64,000 nucleotides of DNA. It comes from Burkholderia cenocepacia. GTDB taxonomy: Bacteria; Pseudomonadota; Gammaproteobacteria; Burkholderiales; Burkholderiaceae. Positions within the stretch are counted from its first letter, which is position 1, and the number at the start of each line of letters is the position of its first letter. Below, piece by piece: positions 43,769 through 52,679 of the stretch. Made by a program: the position numbers and the translations under genes. The notes under the pieces were generated by a model. The model was not told the DNA's origin. It saw nothing but the letters and a program-made list of their open reading frames with translations, and ran no database searches. The DNA lies in the NCBI RefSeq assembly GCF_900446215.1, contig NZ_UAQZ01000016.1:427254-491253 (forward strand). The letters run 5' to 3'.

Positions 43769-44559
43769 CGCCCCCGCTGCTGGACGCCCGTCACCTGACG
43801 CTCGGCTACGGCGACGAGCCGCGCACGACCGTGCTTGCCGACGTGTCGCTGTCGGTCGGACGCGGCGAAATCGTCGCGTTGATCGGCCCGAGCGGGACCG
43901 GCAAGTCGAGCCTGCTGCGCGCACTGGCCGGGCTCGAGCGGCCGCAATCCGGCACCGTATCCGTCGACGGCGCGCTGCTGCAGGGCCCGCACCCGAGGAT
44001 CGCGATCGCGTTCCAGGACCCGTGCCTGCTGCCGTGGCTGTCGACCGAACGGAACGTCGCGTTCGGGCTTGCCTTCGCGCATCAGGAGCGCCTCACGCGC
44101 GATCAGCAACGCGAACGCGTCCGCTCGGCGCTGCGCGCGGTCGGGCTCGACGCCGCCGCGTCGCTGCGCCCGGCCCAGCTTTCCGGCGGGATGGCGCAGC
44201 GTGCGGCGCTGGCGCGCGCACTGGCGCGTCGGCCGCACGCGCTGCTGCTCGACGAACCGTTCTCGGCGCTCGACGAAGTCACGCGCGCGGCGATGCAGCG
44301 GCTGCTGGTGAACATCGTGTCGACGACGCGCTGCGCGACGGTGCTCGTGACCCACGACATCGACGAGGCGCTGCTGGTGGCCGATCGCATCGTGCTGCTC
44401 GGCACGCAAGGCCGCTTCATCGACGCGTGGCAGGTCGATTACCCGCATCCGCGCGACGCGTTCGTCAGCGAACTCGGCACGATGCGCATCGACATCCTGA
44501 AGGCGTTGCAGGCCGGCATGAAGCGCCCGCACGCGTCCGAACCCCATCCCTTGAACTGA
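43765..44559 (+). CDS. nitrate/sulfonate-type ABC transporter ATP-binding protein
   Basis: ABC ATPase of 264 residues in the SsuB/TauB/NrtD group. Walker A is GPSGTGKSS near residue 41, the Q-loop is AFQDPCLLPWL, the signature is LSGGMAQR, and Walker B is LLLDEPFSALDE, followed by the VTHDIDEAL switch His. It would energise the permease encoded 1.2 kb downstream. Its start overlaps the flavoprotein gene stop. Confidence 0.9.
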   Translation: MTPPLLDARHLTLGYGDEPRTTVLADVSLSVGRGEIVALIGPSGTGKSSLLRALAGLERPQSGTVSVDGALLQGPHPRIAIAFQDPCLLPWLSTERNVAFGLAFAHQERLTRDQQRERVRSALRAVGLDAAASLRPAQLSGGMAQRAALARALARRPHALLLDEPFSALDEVTRAAMQRLLVNIVSTTRCATVLVTHDIDEALLVADRIVLLGTQGRFIDAWQVDYPHPRDAFVSELGTMRIDILKALQAGMKRPHASEPHPLN

Positions 44560-44570
44560 CCTCCCTATCC

Positions 44571-45761
44571 ATGTGCCAGATTCCGATGTCGCGCCGCGAA
44601 TGGCTGAAGCTCTCGGCCCTGTTCACCGCGACGGGTGCCGCCCCGTTGCTGTCGATGGCCAACGCGCACGCCGCGGCCGAGCCGGATGCGCCGGTTCGCA
44701 TCGGCTATCTGCCGATCACCGACGCGGCCCCGCTGCTGGTCGCCCACAACAACGGCTATTTCGCGTCCGAAGGGCTGACGGTCGAGCAACCGAAGCTGCT
44801 GCGTAGCTGGGCGCAGCTCGTCGAGGCGTTCCTGTCCGGCCAGGTCAACGTCGTGCACCTGCTGTCGCCGATGACGCTGTGGGCGCGCTACGGCAGCCGC
44901 GCGCCGGCGAAGGTGGTGGCATGGAATCACGTGAACGGCTCCGGGCTGACGGTCGCGCCCGACATCGACTCGCTGCGCGATCTCGGCGGCAAGACCGTCG
45001 CGGTTCCGTTCTGGTACTCGATTCACAACGTCGTGCTGCAGGACATGCTGCGCGGGCAGGGGCTCGTCCCCGTGCTCAAGCGGCGCGGCACGCCCGCGGC
45101 GAACGAGGTCAACCTCGTCGTCATGGCGCCGTCGGACATGCTGCCCGCGCTCGCCGCGCGCCAGATCGCCGGGTATATCGTCGCGGAGCCGTTCAACGCG
45201 ACCGCGGAATTGATGAAGATCGGCAAGATCCTGCGTTTCACCGGCGATGTGTGGAAGAACCATGCGTGCTGCGTCGTGTTCATGCACGAGCAGGATCTGA
45301 CGCAGCGCCCCGCGTGGTCGCAAAAGGTCGTCAACGCGATCGTGAAGGCGCAGCTGTGGGCGCGCTCGCATCCGCAGGAAACCGCGCAACTGCTGTCGAA
45401 GGACGGCACGCACCGCTATTCGCCGCACACGCTCGCGTCGCTGGACCGCGTGCTGGTGCCGTCGGCGTCGCTGGCCGACACCTATCGGGCGAGCGGCGCG
45501 ATCCGCCACGCCGACTGGCACGCGAAGCGGATCGACTTCCAGCCGTATCCGTTCCCGAGCTATACCGAGGCGCTGGTACAGCGGCTGAAGCGGACGGTGG
45601 TCGACGGCGACAGCACATTCCTCGCGTCGCTCGATCCGGCGTTCGCGACCCGCGACCTGGTCGACGACCGGTTCGTGCGCAAGAGCATCGACGCGGTCGG
45701 CGGGCTGACCGCGTTCGGTCAATCGGGCGGGTTCCGCCGCGAGGAGATCGTCGTTGTCTGA
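44571..45761 (+). CDS. ABC transporter substrate-binding protein, sulfonate/nitrate type, Tat signal
   Basis: Periplasmic solute-binding protein of 396 residues. The N terminus has a twin-arginine signal (MSRREWLKLSALF, then a hydrophobic stretch to AHAAAEP), so it is probably exported folded. The mature part begins VRIGYLPITDAAPLLVAHNNGYFASEGLTVE, typical of SsuA/NrtA/ThiY-like proteins, with FLSGQVNVVHLLSPMTLWARYG and IAGYIVAEPFNATAELMKIG. An internal ATG at 44586 starts directly at the Tat motif and may be the true start. It lies between the ATPase and permease genes. Confidence 0.88.
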   Translation: MCQIPMSRREWLKLSALFTATGAAPLLSMANAHAAAEPDAPVRIGYLPITDAAPLLVAHNNGYFASEGLTVEQPKLLRSWAQLVEAFLSGQVNVVHLLSPMTLWARYGSRAPAKVVAWNHVNGSGLTVAPDIDSLRDLGGKTVAVPFWYSIHNVVLQDMLRGQGLVPVLKRRGTPAANEVNLVVMAPSDMLPALAARQIAGYIVAEPFNATAELMKIGKILRFTGDVWKNHACCVVFMHEQDLTQRPAWSQKVVNAIVKAQLWARSHPQETAQLLSKDGTHRYSPHTLASLDRVLVPSASLADTYRASGAIRHADWHAKRIDFQPYPFPSYTEALVQRLKRTVVDGDSTFLASLDPAFATRDLVDDRFVRKSIDAVGGLTAFGQSGGFRREEIVVV

Positions 45762-46581
45762 TGCACTTGCTACCCACCGCTCGTCCGCACCCGGCACGCG
45801 CCGGACCGGCGGCGCCCGTTCCCCGGCACCTGCGGCCGCGGGCTGGCTCGGCGTGGCCGGGCTCGTGGCGACGGTCGTGGTCTGGTGGGCCGCGATCCAT
45901 GCGTTGACCGAGCCTGGCTCGCTCGGCCGGCAGTTCGCGCCGGACAGCGCGTTCGCCAGCCTGCGCTCGCTATGCGCGGACGATCATCTGCTCGAACACG
46001 CACTCGTCAGCCTGCGACGCATCGGCGTCGGGCTCGGCGCGGCGCTGCTGGCCGGCGTCCCGCTCGGCTTGTTGCTCGGCCGCGTGCCATGGGTCGAGCG
46101 GATGCTGTCGCCGACGTTCCAGTTCCTGCGCATGGTGTCGCCGTTGTCGTGGATGCCGCTTGCGGTCATGTCGTTCGGCATCGGCGACCGCGCGATCTAC
46201 TTCCTGCTCGGGTTCGCCGCGTTATGGCCGGTGCTGATGAGCACGGCGGCCGGCGTCAAGCAGATCGACCGGCGCTGGCTGCAGCTCGGCGCAAGCCTCG
46301 CGGCCACCCGCAGCGAGCTGCTGGTCCATATCGTGCTGCCCGCGATCGCGGGGCCGCTGCTCAACGGCATCCGGCTCGCGATCGGCATCCTGTGGATCGT
46401 GCTGGTGCCGGCCGAGATGCTCGGCGTCAACGCGGGCCTCGGCTACCTGATCCTCGATACGCGCGACCGGCTCGCGTATGCGGAGCTGACCGCGGTGATC
46501 GTCGTCATCGGCGCGCTGGGTTTCGCGCTCGACGGCATCGCGCGGGGGTTGACCCGCGCGCTGCTCGCGTCCGGGCGCTGA
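45754..46581 (+). CDS. ABC transporter permease, sulfonate/nitrate type
   Basis: Inner-membrane permease of 275 residues with about six helices and the EAA loop region GASLAATRSELLVHIVLPAIAGPLLNGIRLAIG. Translation appears to start at a TTG, supported by GAGGAG 8 bases upstream and an 8-base overlap with the binding-protein gene. It completes the importer with the two preceding genes. It ends 3 bases from the convergent SfnB gene. Confidence 0.88.
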   Translation: MSDALATHRSSAPGTRRTGGARSPAPAAAGWLGVAGLVATVVVWWAAIHALTEPGSLGRQFAPDSAFASLRSLCADDHLLEHALVSLRRIGVGLGAALLAGVPLGLLLGRVPWVERMLSPTFQFLRMVSPLSWMPLAVMSFGIGDRAIYFLLGFAALWPVLMSTAAGVKQIDRRWLQLGASLAATRSELLVHIVLPAIAGPLLNGIRLAIGILWIVLVPAEMLGVNAGLGYLILDTRDRLAYAELTAVIVVIGALGFALDGIARGLTRALLASGR

Positions 46582-46584
46582 CGT

Positions 46585-47823
46585 TCAATTCCACGCATGG
46601 CGCGCCGGGCGCGCGCCGTTCAGGTAGTAGTTGCCGACGAGGTGATATTTCCAGCGCACCGGGTCGTGCAGCGTATGCGTGCGCGCATTGCGCCAATGGC
46701 GGTCGAGGTTGTGCTCGGCGAGCGTCGCTTGCGTGCCGGCCAGCTCGAACAGCTTCTCGCCCGCGAGCAGCGCGACCTCGGTCGTCAGCACCTTCGCTTC
46801 GCCGACCGCCACCGACGCCCGCGCGACGTCGTCCTCGGTCACGTCGCCCTTGGCCGCGATCTCGTCGAGCGTGCGCGCCGCGCGTTCGAGCAACGCGTCG
46901 GCCGCATGCAGCTGGATGTGCAGCCGGCCGATTTCACGAATCGTCAGCGGATCGTCCGTGGCCCGCTCGACGCCGCTGTCGACCCACGGCCGCGTGCGGG
47001 TTCGCACGAACGCGAGCGTATCGTCGATCGCCGCCTTCGCGATGCCGGCGTCGATTGCCGCCTGGATGATCTGCGACAGCGGGCCGTTGAGCGTCGGCAC
47101 GTCCGACACGCGCTGCGCGGGCAGCACGTGCGACGCCGGGATGCGCACCGCGTCGAGCACGACCGTGCCGCTCGCGGTCGTGCGCTGGCCGAAGCCCGAC
47201 CAGTCGTCGATCACGGTCAGCCCGGGCGTCGGTTGCGGCACGTACGCGAGCCAGGCCTGCTGCGCGTCGTCGAGCCCGAGCACCGGCACGTAATGCGCGA
47301 ACAGCGCGCCGGTCGAGTAGAACTTCGTGCCGTCGACGACGTAGTCGTCGCCGTCGCGGCGCACGCGCGTCTTCAGGTCGAGCACGTGCTTCGTGCCCTT
47401 CTCCGAGAACCCGTTGCCGAACCGCTTGCCGCTCAGCACTTCGGCGAAGAAATGCCGCTTCTGCGCGTCGGTGCCGACGAGCGTGATCACGTCGATCAAC
47501 CCGAAATGATTCTGCGGAAGCTGCCCGAGCGACGCATCGGCCGCGGCGACGATCTTGATCACCTCGGTGAGCGTCACGTGCGAGACGCCTGCGCCGCCGT
47601 ATGCCTTCGGCACCGTGATCGCCCACAGCCCCGACTGCGAGAACCATTCGATTTCCTCGCGCGGCAGGCGGCGGTCGCGATCGCGCTCGGCGGCGCCTTG
47701 CGCGAGGCGTTGCGCCAGCGCATGCGCGGCCGCGATCGCTTGCGCGTCGTCGGCGATCACGCGGGCCACCTGCGGGTGTGCATCGGCCGGCCGCTCCTGA
47801 ATCGTCGCGCTCGTGTCTGACAT
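46585..47823 (-). CDS. sfnB: SfnB family sulfur acquisition oxidoreductase
   Basis: Acyl-CoA-dehydrogenase-fold flavoenzyme of 412 residues. The text matches the SfnB group: DRRLPREEIEWFSQSGLWAITVPKAYGGAGVSHVTLTEVIKIVAAADASLGQLPQNHF, GNGFSEKGTKHVLDL, and the C-terminal LDRHWRNARTHTLHDPVRWKYHLVGNYYLNG. SfnB proteins act with FMNH2-dependent monooxygenases in using sulfones such as dimethyl sulfone. The ATG at 47823 has ACAGGAGAG upstream. It is divergent from the DszC-like/DszA-like pair over 296 bases. Confidence 0.9.
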   Translation of the reverse strand: MSDTSATIQERPADAHPQVARVIADDAQAIAAAHALAQRLAQGAAERDRDRRLPREEIEWFSQSGLWAITVPKAYGGAGVSHVTLTEVIKIVAAADASLGQLPQNHFGLIDVITLVGTDAQKRHFFAEVLSGKRFGNGFSEKGTKHVLDLKTRVRRDGDDYVVDGTKFYSTGALFAHYVPVLGLDDAQQAWLAYVPQPTPGLTVIDDWSGFGQRTTASGTVVLDAVRIPASHVLPAQRVSDVPTLNGPLSQIIQAAIDAGIAKAAIDDTLAFVRTRTRPWVDSGVERATDDPLTIREIGRLHIQLHAADALLERAARTLDEIAAKGDVTEDDVARASVAVGEAKVLTTEVALLAGEKLFELAGTQATLAEHNLDRHWRNARTHTLHDPVRWKYHLVGNYYLNGARPARHAWN

Positions 47824-48055
47824 CGGGCTCTCCTGTCGAATGGCGAAAGCATTCAATCTAGCAGCGCCGCGCGGGCCGGAAAACCGAGCGATTCTCGGAA
47901 CGATATTCCTTGGGAGAACAAACGACGTCTCGCCTGACGCAAGTGGAACGGCGTTTCGACGTCGCAACGGATGCATGAACGTCGATGCGTCCCCGCGTGG
48001 TTGCGGTCGCAGTCGCGGTAATACGCAGCGACGATAACGATCCGAGAATCCGTTA

Positions 48056-48085
48056 TTGGAACGCCCGCTTCGCGCTTCCTATACT
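48056..48085 (+). promoter_or_regulatory. sigma-70-like promoter of the DszC-like/DszA-like operon
   Basis: TTGGAA (48056-48061) and TATACT (48080-48085) are separated by 18 bases, 35 bases before the ATG at 48120. The region just upstream (GATAACGATCCGAGAATCC) could hold a site for a CysB/SsuR-type sulfur regulator, but I cannot confirm one. Confidence 0.55.
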
Positions 48086-48119
48086 GGGCTCCCGGCGCAC
48101 GCCCTTCGAGGAAACCCGC

Positions 48120-49391
48120 ATGACTTCGTCGCACGCAGCCCCCGACCTTTCCACCGGTACCGATTACGATGCGCTCGCGAGCCGGTTCCGGCCGATCTTC
48201 GAGCGTATCGCCGCCGGCACCGCCGAACGCGAACGCCGCCGCGAACTGCCGCACGAGGCGATCGGCTGGCTGAAATCGGCGGGCTTCGGCGCGATACGGC
48301 TGCCGGCAAGCGCGGGCGGCGCCGGCGCGTCGCTGCCGCAGTTGTTCCGGCTGCTGACCGAGCTGGCCGCCGCCGATTCCAATTTGCCGCAGGCGTTGCG
48401 CGGACATTTCGCGTTCGTCGAGGACTGGCTGAACGCACCGGACGGCCCGCAACGCACGACCTGGTTCGACCGCTTCGCGAGCGGCCAGCTGGTCGGCAAT
48501 GCATGGTCGGAAGCCGGCGACGTGCCGCTCGGCCAGACCGTCACGAAGGTATCGGAGCAAAACGGCCGGCTCGTGCTGAACGGCCGCAAGTTCTACAGCA
48601 CCGGCAGCCTGTTCGCCGACTGGATCGACGTGTTCGCGCAGCGCGCGCACGACGGCAGCGACGTGATCGTCGCCGTCGCGACCGCGCAGCCGGGCGTGAT
48701 CCGCGAGGACGACTGGGACGGTTTCGGCCAGACGACCACCGGCAGCGGCACGACGCGTTTCGAGGACGCGGCGGTCGATGCGGACAACGTGATCGATTTC
48801 GCGCGCCGCTTCAAGTACCAGACCGCGTTCTACCAGTTGTTCCACGTCGCGACGCTCGCCGGCATCGGCCATGCGATCGTGCGCGACGCGGGCGAACTCG
48901 TGCGCAACCGCACACGGGTGTACAGCCACGGCAATGCGCCGCGCGCGGGCGACGACGCGCAGTTGCAGCAGGTGATCGGCGAGATCGCGTCATGGGCCTA
49001 CGCGGCCGACGCACTCGCGCTGCGCGCCGCGCAGCCGCTTCAGCACGCGTACGAAGCGCGCTTCGGCGGCGACGAAGCGGCCGAGCAGGCCGCGAACGTC
49101 GCGGCCGAAATCGAATCCGCGCAGAGCCAGCTCGTCGTGTCCGAACTCGTGCTGCGCGCGGCGACGCGCCTGTTCGACGCGCTCGGCGCGTCGGCGACCC
49201 GCAGCACGACCGCGCTCGATCGCCACTGGCGCAACGCGCGCACGGTGTCGTCGCACAATCCGCTCGTCTACAAGGCGCGCATCGTCGGCGACTGGATCAT
49301 CAACGGCCGCACGCCGCCGTTCGTGTGGCGCGTCGGCAACGGTGCGGACGCCCATGCGGGCGCCAGCGCGGAAACGGGGGCCGCGCAATGA
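48120..49391 (+). CDS. DszC/SfnB-like flavin-dependent monooxygenase (acyl-CoA dehydrogenase fold)
   Basis: Protein of 423 residues with the acyl-CoA dehydrogenase fold and text close to SfnB and dibenzothiophene monooxygenase DszC: RRRELPHEAIGWLKSAGFGAIRLPASAGGAGASLPQLFRLLTELAAADSNLPQALRGHFAF, GNAWSEAG, LDRHWRNARTVSSHNPLVYKARIVGDWIING. Such enzymes use reduced flavin and oxygen to oxidise sulfur or cleave C-S bonds. The ATG at 48120 follows GAGGAAA. It overlaps the DszA-like gene by 4 bases, implying one operon and a sequential reaction. Confidence 0.87.
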   Translation: MTSSHAAPDLSTGTDYDALASRFRPIFERIAAGTAERERRRELPHEAIGWLKSAGFGAIRLPASAGGAGASLPQLFRLLTELAAADSNLPQALRGHFAFVEDWLNAPDGPQRTTWFDRFASGQLVGNAWSEAGDVPLGQTVTKVSEQNGRLVLNGRKFYSTGSLFADWIDVFAQRAHDGSDVIVAVATAQPGVIREDDWDGFGQTTTGSGTTRFEDAAVDADNVIDFARRFKYQTAFYQLFHVATLAGIGHAIVRDAGELVRNRTRVYSHGNAPRAGDDAQLQQVIGEIASWAYAADALALRAAQPLQHAYEARFGGDEAAEQAANVAAEIESAQSQLVVSELVLRAATRLFDALGASATRSTTALDRHWRNARTVSSHNPLVYKARIVGDWIINGRTPPFVWRVGNGADAHAGASAETGAAQ

Positions 49392-50788
49392 GCAAGACCA
49401 TCCGCTTCAATGCGTTCGAGATGAACTGCGTGGGCCACCAGTCGCCCGGCCTGTGGGCGCATCCGCGCGACCGCTCGTGGCAGTACAAGGATCTCGACTA
49501 CTGGACCGACCTCGCCCGCGTGCTCGAACGCGGGATCTTCGACGCGATCTTCATCGCGGACGTGATCGGCTACTACGACGTGTACAAAGGCAGCAACTAT
49601 CACGCGCTGCACCAGGCCGCGCAGATTCCGGTCAACGATCCGCTGCAGCTCGCCGCGCCGATCGCGATGGCGACCGAGCATCTCGGCATCGGCATCACCG
49701 CGTCGACGACGTTCGAGCATCCGTACACGTTCGCGCGCCGGCTGTCGACCGCCGACCACCACACGAAGGGCCGGCTCGCGTGGAATATCGTCACGTCGTA
49801 CCTGGAGAGCGGCGCGAAGAACGTCGGCGATCACGGGCTGCGCACGCACGACGACCGCTACGCGGTCGCGGCCGAGTACGTCGAAGTGCTGTACAAGCTG
49901 TTCGAAGGCAGCTGGGAAGATGGCGCGGTGGTGCGCGATCGCGACGGCCGCGTGTTCACGCATCCGGAGAAAGTGCATGAGATCGGCCACAAGGGCCGCT
50001 TCTTCGACGTGCCCGGCTATCACCTGTGCGAGCCGTCGCCGCAGCGCACGCCGGTGCTGTTCCAGGCCGGCGCGTCGGGCCCCGGCAAGGCGTTCGCCGC
50101 GCAGCACGCCGAATGCGTGTTCGTCGCCGCGCCGACCCGCGACCAGCTTGCGCGCTATGTGGCCGACGTACGTGCGCAGGCCGCGGCCGCCGGGCGCGAC
50201 CCGGCGAAGGTGCTGATCTACAACCTCGTCACGGTAATCGTCGACGAGACCGACGAGAAGGCGCAAGCGAAGTTCGACGAGTATCGGCGCTACGTGTCGT
50301 ACGACGGCTCGCTGGTGTTCATGTCCGGCTGGACCGGCATCGACTTCGGCCAGTACGCGCCGACCGATCCGGTCAGGCGCGTCGAAACGAATGCGATCGT
50401 GTCGGCGGTCGAGCACCTGTCGGGCGGCGACACCGCGTGGACGATCGAGGCGCTGGCGGCCTGGGGCGGCATCGGCGGGATGGGCCCGGTGTTCGTCGGG
50501 TCGGCGTCGACCGTCGCGGACATCCTGCAGGAATGGGTGGCCGCGACCGACGTGGACGGTTTCAATCTCGCGTATGCGGTCGCGCATGAAACCTTCGAGG
50601 ACGTCGTGCGCCATCTCGTGCCCGAGTTGCAGCGGCGCGGCGTGTATCCGACCGCGTATGCGCCGGGCACGCTGCGCGAAAAACTCTTCGGCGGATCGGC
50701 GCGGCTGCCGGACGAGCATCCGGCCGCGCAGTTTCGCGATATCGAACAGGTCAAGCGCGCGGCCGAGCGGGAAGCGGTGAGCGCGTAG
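49388..50788 (+). CDS. NtaA/SnaA/DszA family FMN-dependent monooxygenase
   Basis: Bacterial luciferase-like monooxygenase of 466 residues in the NtaA/SnaA/DszA/SoxA group. Family text: FNAFEMNCVGHQSPGLWAHPRD, YWTDLARVLERGIFDAIFIADVIGYYDVYKG, ASTTFEHPYTFARRLSTADHHTKGRLAWNIVTSYLESGAKN, and QAGASGPGKAFAAQHAECVF. It needs FMNH2 from a separate reductase, which is not seen here. With the upstream DszC-like protein it probably oxidatively breaks an organosulfur compound (sulfone or sulfonate) to sulfite. The start overlaps the upstream stop by 4 bases. Confidence 0.91.
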   Translation: MSKTIRFNAFEMNCVGHQSPGLWAHPRDRSWQYKDLDYWTDLARVLERGIFDAIFIADVIGYYDVYKGSNYHALHQAAQIPVNDPLQLAAPIAMATEHLGIGITASTTFEHPYTFARRLSTADHHTKGRLAWNIVTSYLESGAKNVGDHGLRTHDDRYAVAAEYVEVLYKLFEGSWEDGAVVRDRDGRVFTHPEKVHEIGHKGRFFDVPGYHLCEPSPQRTPVLFQAGASGPGKAFAAQHAECVFVAAPTRDQLARYVADVRAQAAAAGRDPAKVLIYNLVTVIVDETDEKAQAKFDEYRRYVSYDGSLVFMSGWTGIDFGQYAPTDPVRRVETNAIVSAVEHLSGGDTAWTIEALAAWGGIGGMGPVFVGSASTVADILQEWVAATDVDGFNLAYAVAHETFEDVVRHLVPELQRRGVYPTAYAPGTLREKLFGGSARLPDEHPAAQFRDIEQVKRAAEREAVSA

Positions 50789-50846
50789 CGTTGGGCGACG
50801 TCGAAGCCGGTCTGTCCGCATTCACGCGGCGGCCGGCTTCAGTACA

Positions 50847-50876
50847 AACGGCTTCGTGCAGTCTGACGAAGCCGTT
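50847..50876. terminator. intrinsic terminator, probably bidirectional
   Basis: AACGGCTTCGT and ACGAAGCCGTT form a perfect 11-bp stem with an 8-base loop, followed by CGTGTTTT on the plus side and AC-rich sequence on the other. It lies between the convergent DszA-like and MFS genes and probably serves both. Confidence 0.8.
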
Positions 50877-50914
50877 CGTGTTTTCCGAGGAACTGCGAGC
50901 GTCCCCGTCAGCGT

Positions 50915-52342
50915 TTACGCCACGCTTTCGTCGTCGACGTCGTTCGCCGTCGGCTCATAGCGAATGATCAGCAGAAACACGATCGGCGTGACCGCACTGA
51001 TCGCGACGACCCAGAACATGTCGGTGCCGAGACGGGCCTGCAGGATCGGCAGCACGAACAGCGCGAGCGCCTGGCCGATCCCGCACAGCGATCGCCCGAA
51101 GCCGACGCCGGTGCCGCGGATCGTGGCCGGATACGACAGCGTCGGATAGATCATCATCTGCGCGCCCGGCCCGAAACCTTCGGCGAACAGCCAGGTACCG
51201 AGCATCAGCAGCACGACGCCGACCGCCAATGCACCGTGCGGATGCCCCGCCAGCGCCAGCGCGACGAGCGCGACCGTTTGCAGCGCAAACCCCGCGATCG
51301 CGACATGACGCGACGGATAGCGATACGCGAGGCGCATGCCGAGCAAGCCGCCGGTGAACGCGAACAGCACGTTCAATGCGAGCGACGCCGCGATCGTCTC
51401 GAACACGCCCGCGCCGAGGAATTGCGACAGGATCGACGGCAGGAAGAACGCGATCGCCGTGTATTCGAACGGGATGCACAGGTTCATCACGCTGGCGACG
51501 ATCGTGCGCCCCAGATACGGACGCTGGAACAGCACGCGAATCCGCACCGGCGGCGGGCTCGGTTCGCGCCGCGCATCGTCCGCTTCGTGCGCGTGAATGC
51601 CGTACGACTCGCGCAGGATGCGCGCTGCGTTGGCCAGGTCGCCCTGATTCGCGGCCCACAGCGGCGATTCGTTCATGAAGCGGTTGCGGAACAGGATGAT
51701 GACGAGCGCCGGCACCGCGCCGAAGATCAGCGAGGCGCGCCACAGCCACCCCGCATGCTCGGCCGGCAGCAGGAAATACAGCCCGAAGATCAGCAGAAAG
51801 CACACCGACGACGCGACGTACCACATCGGGCACCACGCGGCGAGCCGCGACGCCTTGTTGCCGCGGCCGTTGAACTTCGAGAATTCCGCGAGAAACGCCA
51901 TCGCGACGGGCAGGTCGATGCCGACGCCGAGCCCCATCACGAAGCGCGCGGCGATCAGCACCCAGACATTCGGCGCGAGCCCGGCCGCGATCGCCGCGAC
52001 CACGAAGAACAGCATGTCGGCCATGAACACCTGATAGCGGCCGATCCGGTCCGTCAGCCAGCCGCCGACCAGGCTGCCGAAGATCGTGCCGATCATGATC
52101 GCCGACCCGACCAGCCCGGTCAGCGCGGGCGTCAGGCCGAATTCGCGCGCCACGTCGTCGATGCCGTACGACAGCGTCGTCAGGTCGTACGCATCGAGAA
52201 ACACGCCGCCGAGCGCCAGCAGCACGATCATCCGTGCGTGGCTCACCGAACTGTCCACCGTATTGATCAGGCGCGCGACGTCGCTCGCCGAGCGGATGGG
52301 GGAAGAAACCGGCGTGACTGAGCCTAGATCGATCGAACTCAT
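50915..52342 (-). CDS. MFS transporter, sugar/organic acid porter type
   Basis: Inner-membrane carrier of 475 residues with about twelve helices. Features: LLALGGVFLDAYDLTTLSYGIDDV in helix 1, GSLVGGWLTDRIGRYQVFMADM as motif A, GLGVGIDLPVAMAFLAEFS in helix 4, and a duplicated YPTLSYPATIRGTGVGFGRSLCGIG in the second half. This is the AAHS/sugar-porter-like class that moves small organic acids. The ATG at 52342 has AAGGAA upstream. Placed between the DszA-like and SsuA-like genes, it may import a sulfur-containing acid or export a product; the substrate is unknown. Confidence 0.85.
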   Translation of the reverse strand: MSSIDLGSVTPVSSPIRSASDVARLINTVDSSVSHARMIVLLALGGVFLDAYDLTTLSYGIDDVAREFGLTPALTGLVGSAIMIGTIFGSLVGGWLTDRIGRYQVFMADMLFFVVAAIAAGLAPNVWVLIAARFVMGLGVGIDLPVAMAFLAEFSKFNGRGNKASRLAAWCPMWYVASSVCFLLIFGLYFLLPAEHAGWLWRASLIFGAVPALVIILFRNRFMNESPLWAANQGDLANAARILRESYGIHAHEADDARREPSPPPVRIRVLFQRPYLGRTIVASVMNLCIPFEYTAIAFFLPSILSQFLGAGVFETIAASLALNVLFAFTGGLLGMRLAYRYPSRHVAIAGFALQTVALVALALAGHPHGALAVGVVLLMLGTWLFAEGFGPGAQMMIYPTLSYPATIRGTGVGFGRSLCGIGQALALFVLPILQARLGTDMFWVVAISAVTPIVFLLIIRYEPTANDVDDESVA

Positions 52343-52511
52343 CGGATTCCTTAGTTTGATGCCGAATGCACGGCAAGGTGATCGTAAAGCCGGGGAACCG
52401 GGCAGGCGCCTTCGCGACCGTCGCGGCGTCGAGCGCATGCGGCCCCGCTGCAGCCGGGTTCCGGCAACGGAAATTCTGTTCCCTCGATCCGGCAATCCCA
52501 AGCGATATAAA

Positions 52512-52527
52512 CCGATAAATTAATCGG
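52512..52527. promoter_or_regulatory. 16-base near-palindrome, candidate operator
   Basis: CCGATAAATTAATCGG has arms that match at 7 of 8 positions and sits in an AT-rich patch midway between the divergent MFS and binding-protein genes. It could bind a dimeric regulator such as a CysB/SsuR- or TetR-type protein; none is encoded adjacent. Confidence 0.45.
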
Positions 52528-52596
52528 CGTGCGTCATAAAGTTGCGCGGCAGAGGCGCTTAGCAGCAGCGTGCATGTGCAATCGCGGATTTCTTCG

Positions 52597-52625
52597 TTAA
52601 CGGAACGCCTGCGCTTCGTTACAGT
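52597..52625 (+). promoter_or_regulatory. sigma-70-like promoter of the second sulfonate importer operon
   Basis: TTAACG (52597-52602) and TACAGT (52620-52625) are separated by 17 bases, with a GCCACT-type start region about 55 bases before the ATG at 52680. The hexamers are moderate matches. Confidence 0.45.
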
Positions 52626-52679
52626 AGCCCACTACCCTGCCTGTTCGCGGCGCGTTGCCGCTCTTCCGGAGAATTCCCG

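Larger units (their letters stand above)
52343..52679. other. intergenic region between divergent MFS and ssuA-like genes
   Basis: This 337-base gap is AT-richer around 52500-52530 and carries the dyad CCGATAAATTAATCGG at 52512-52527 plus a sigma-70-like promoter close to the ssuA-like gene. No reading frame in it looks real. Confidence 0.5.
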
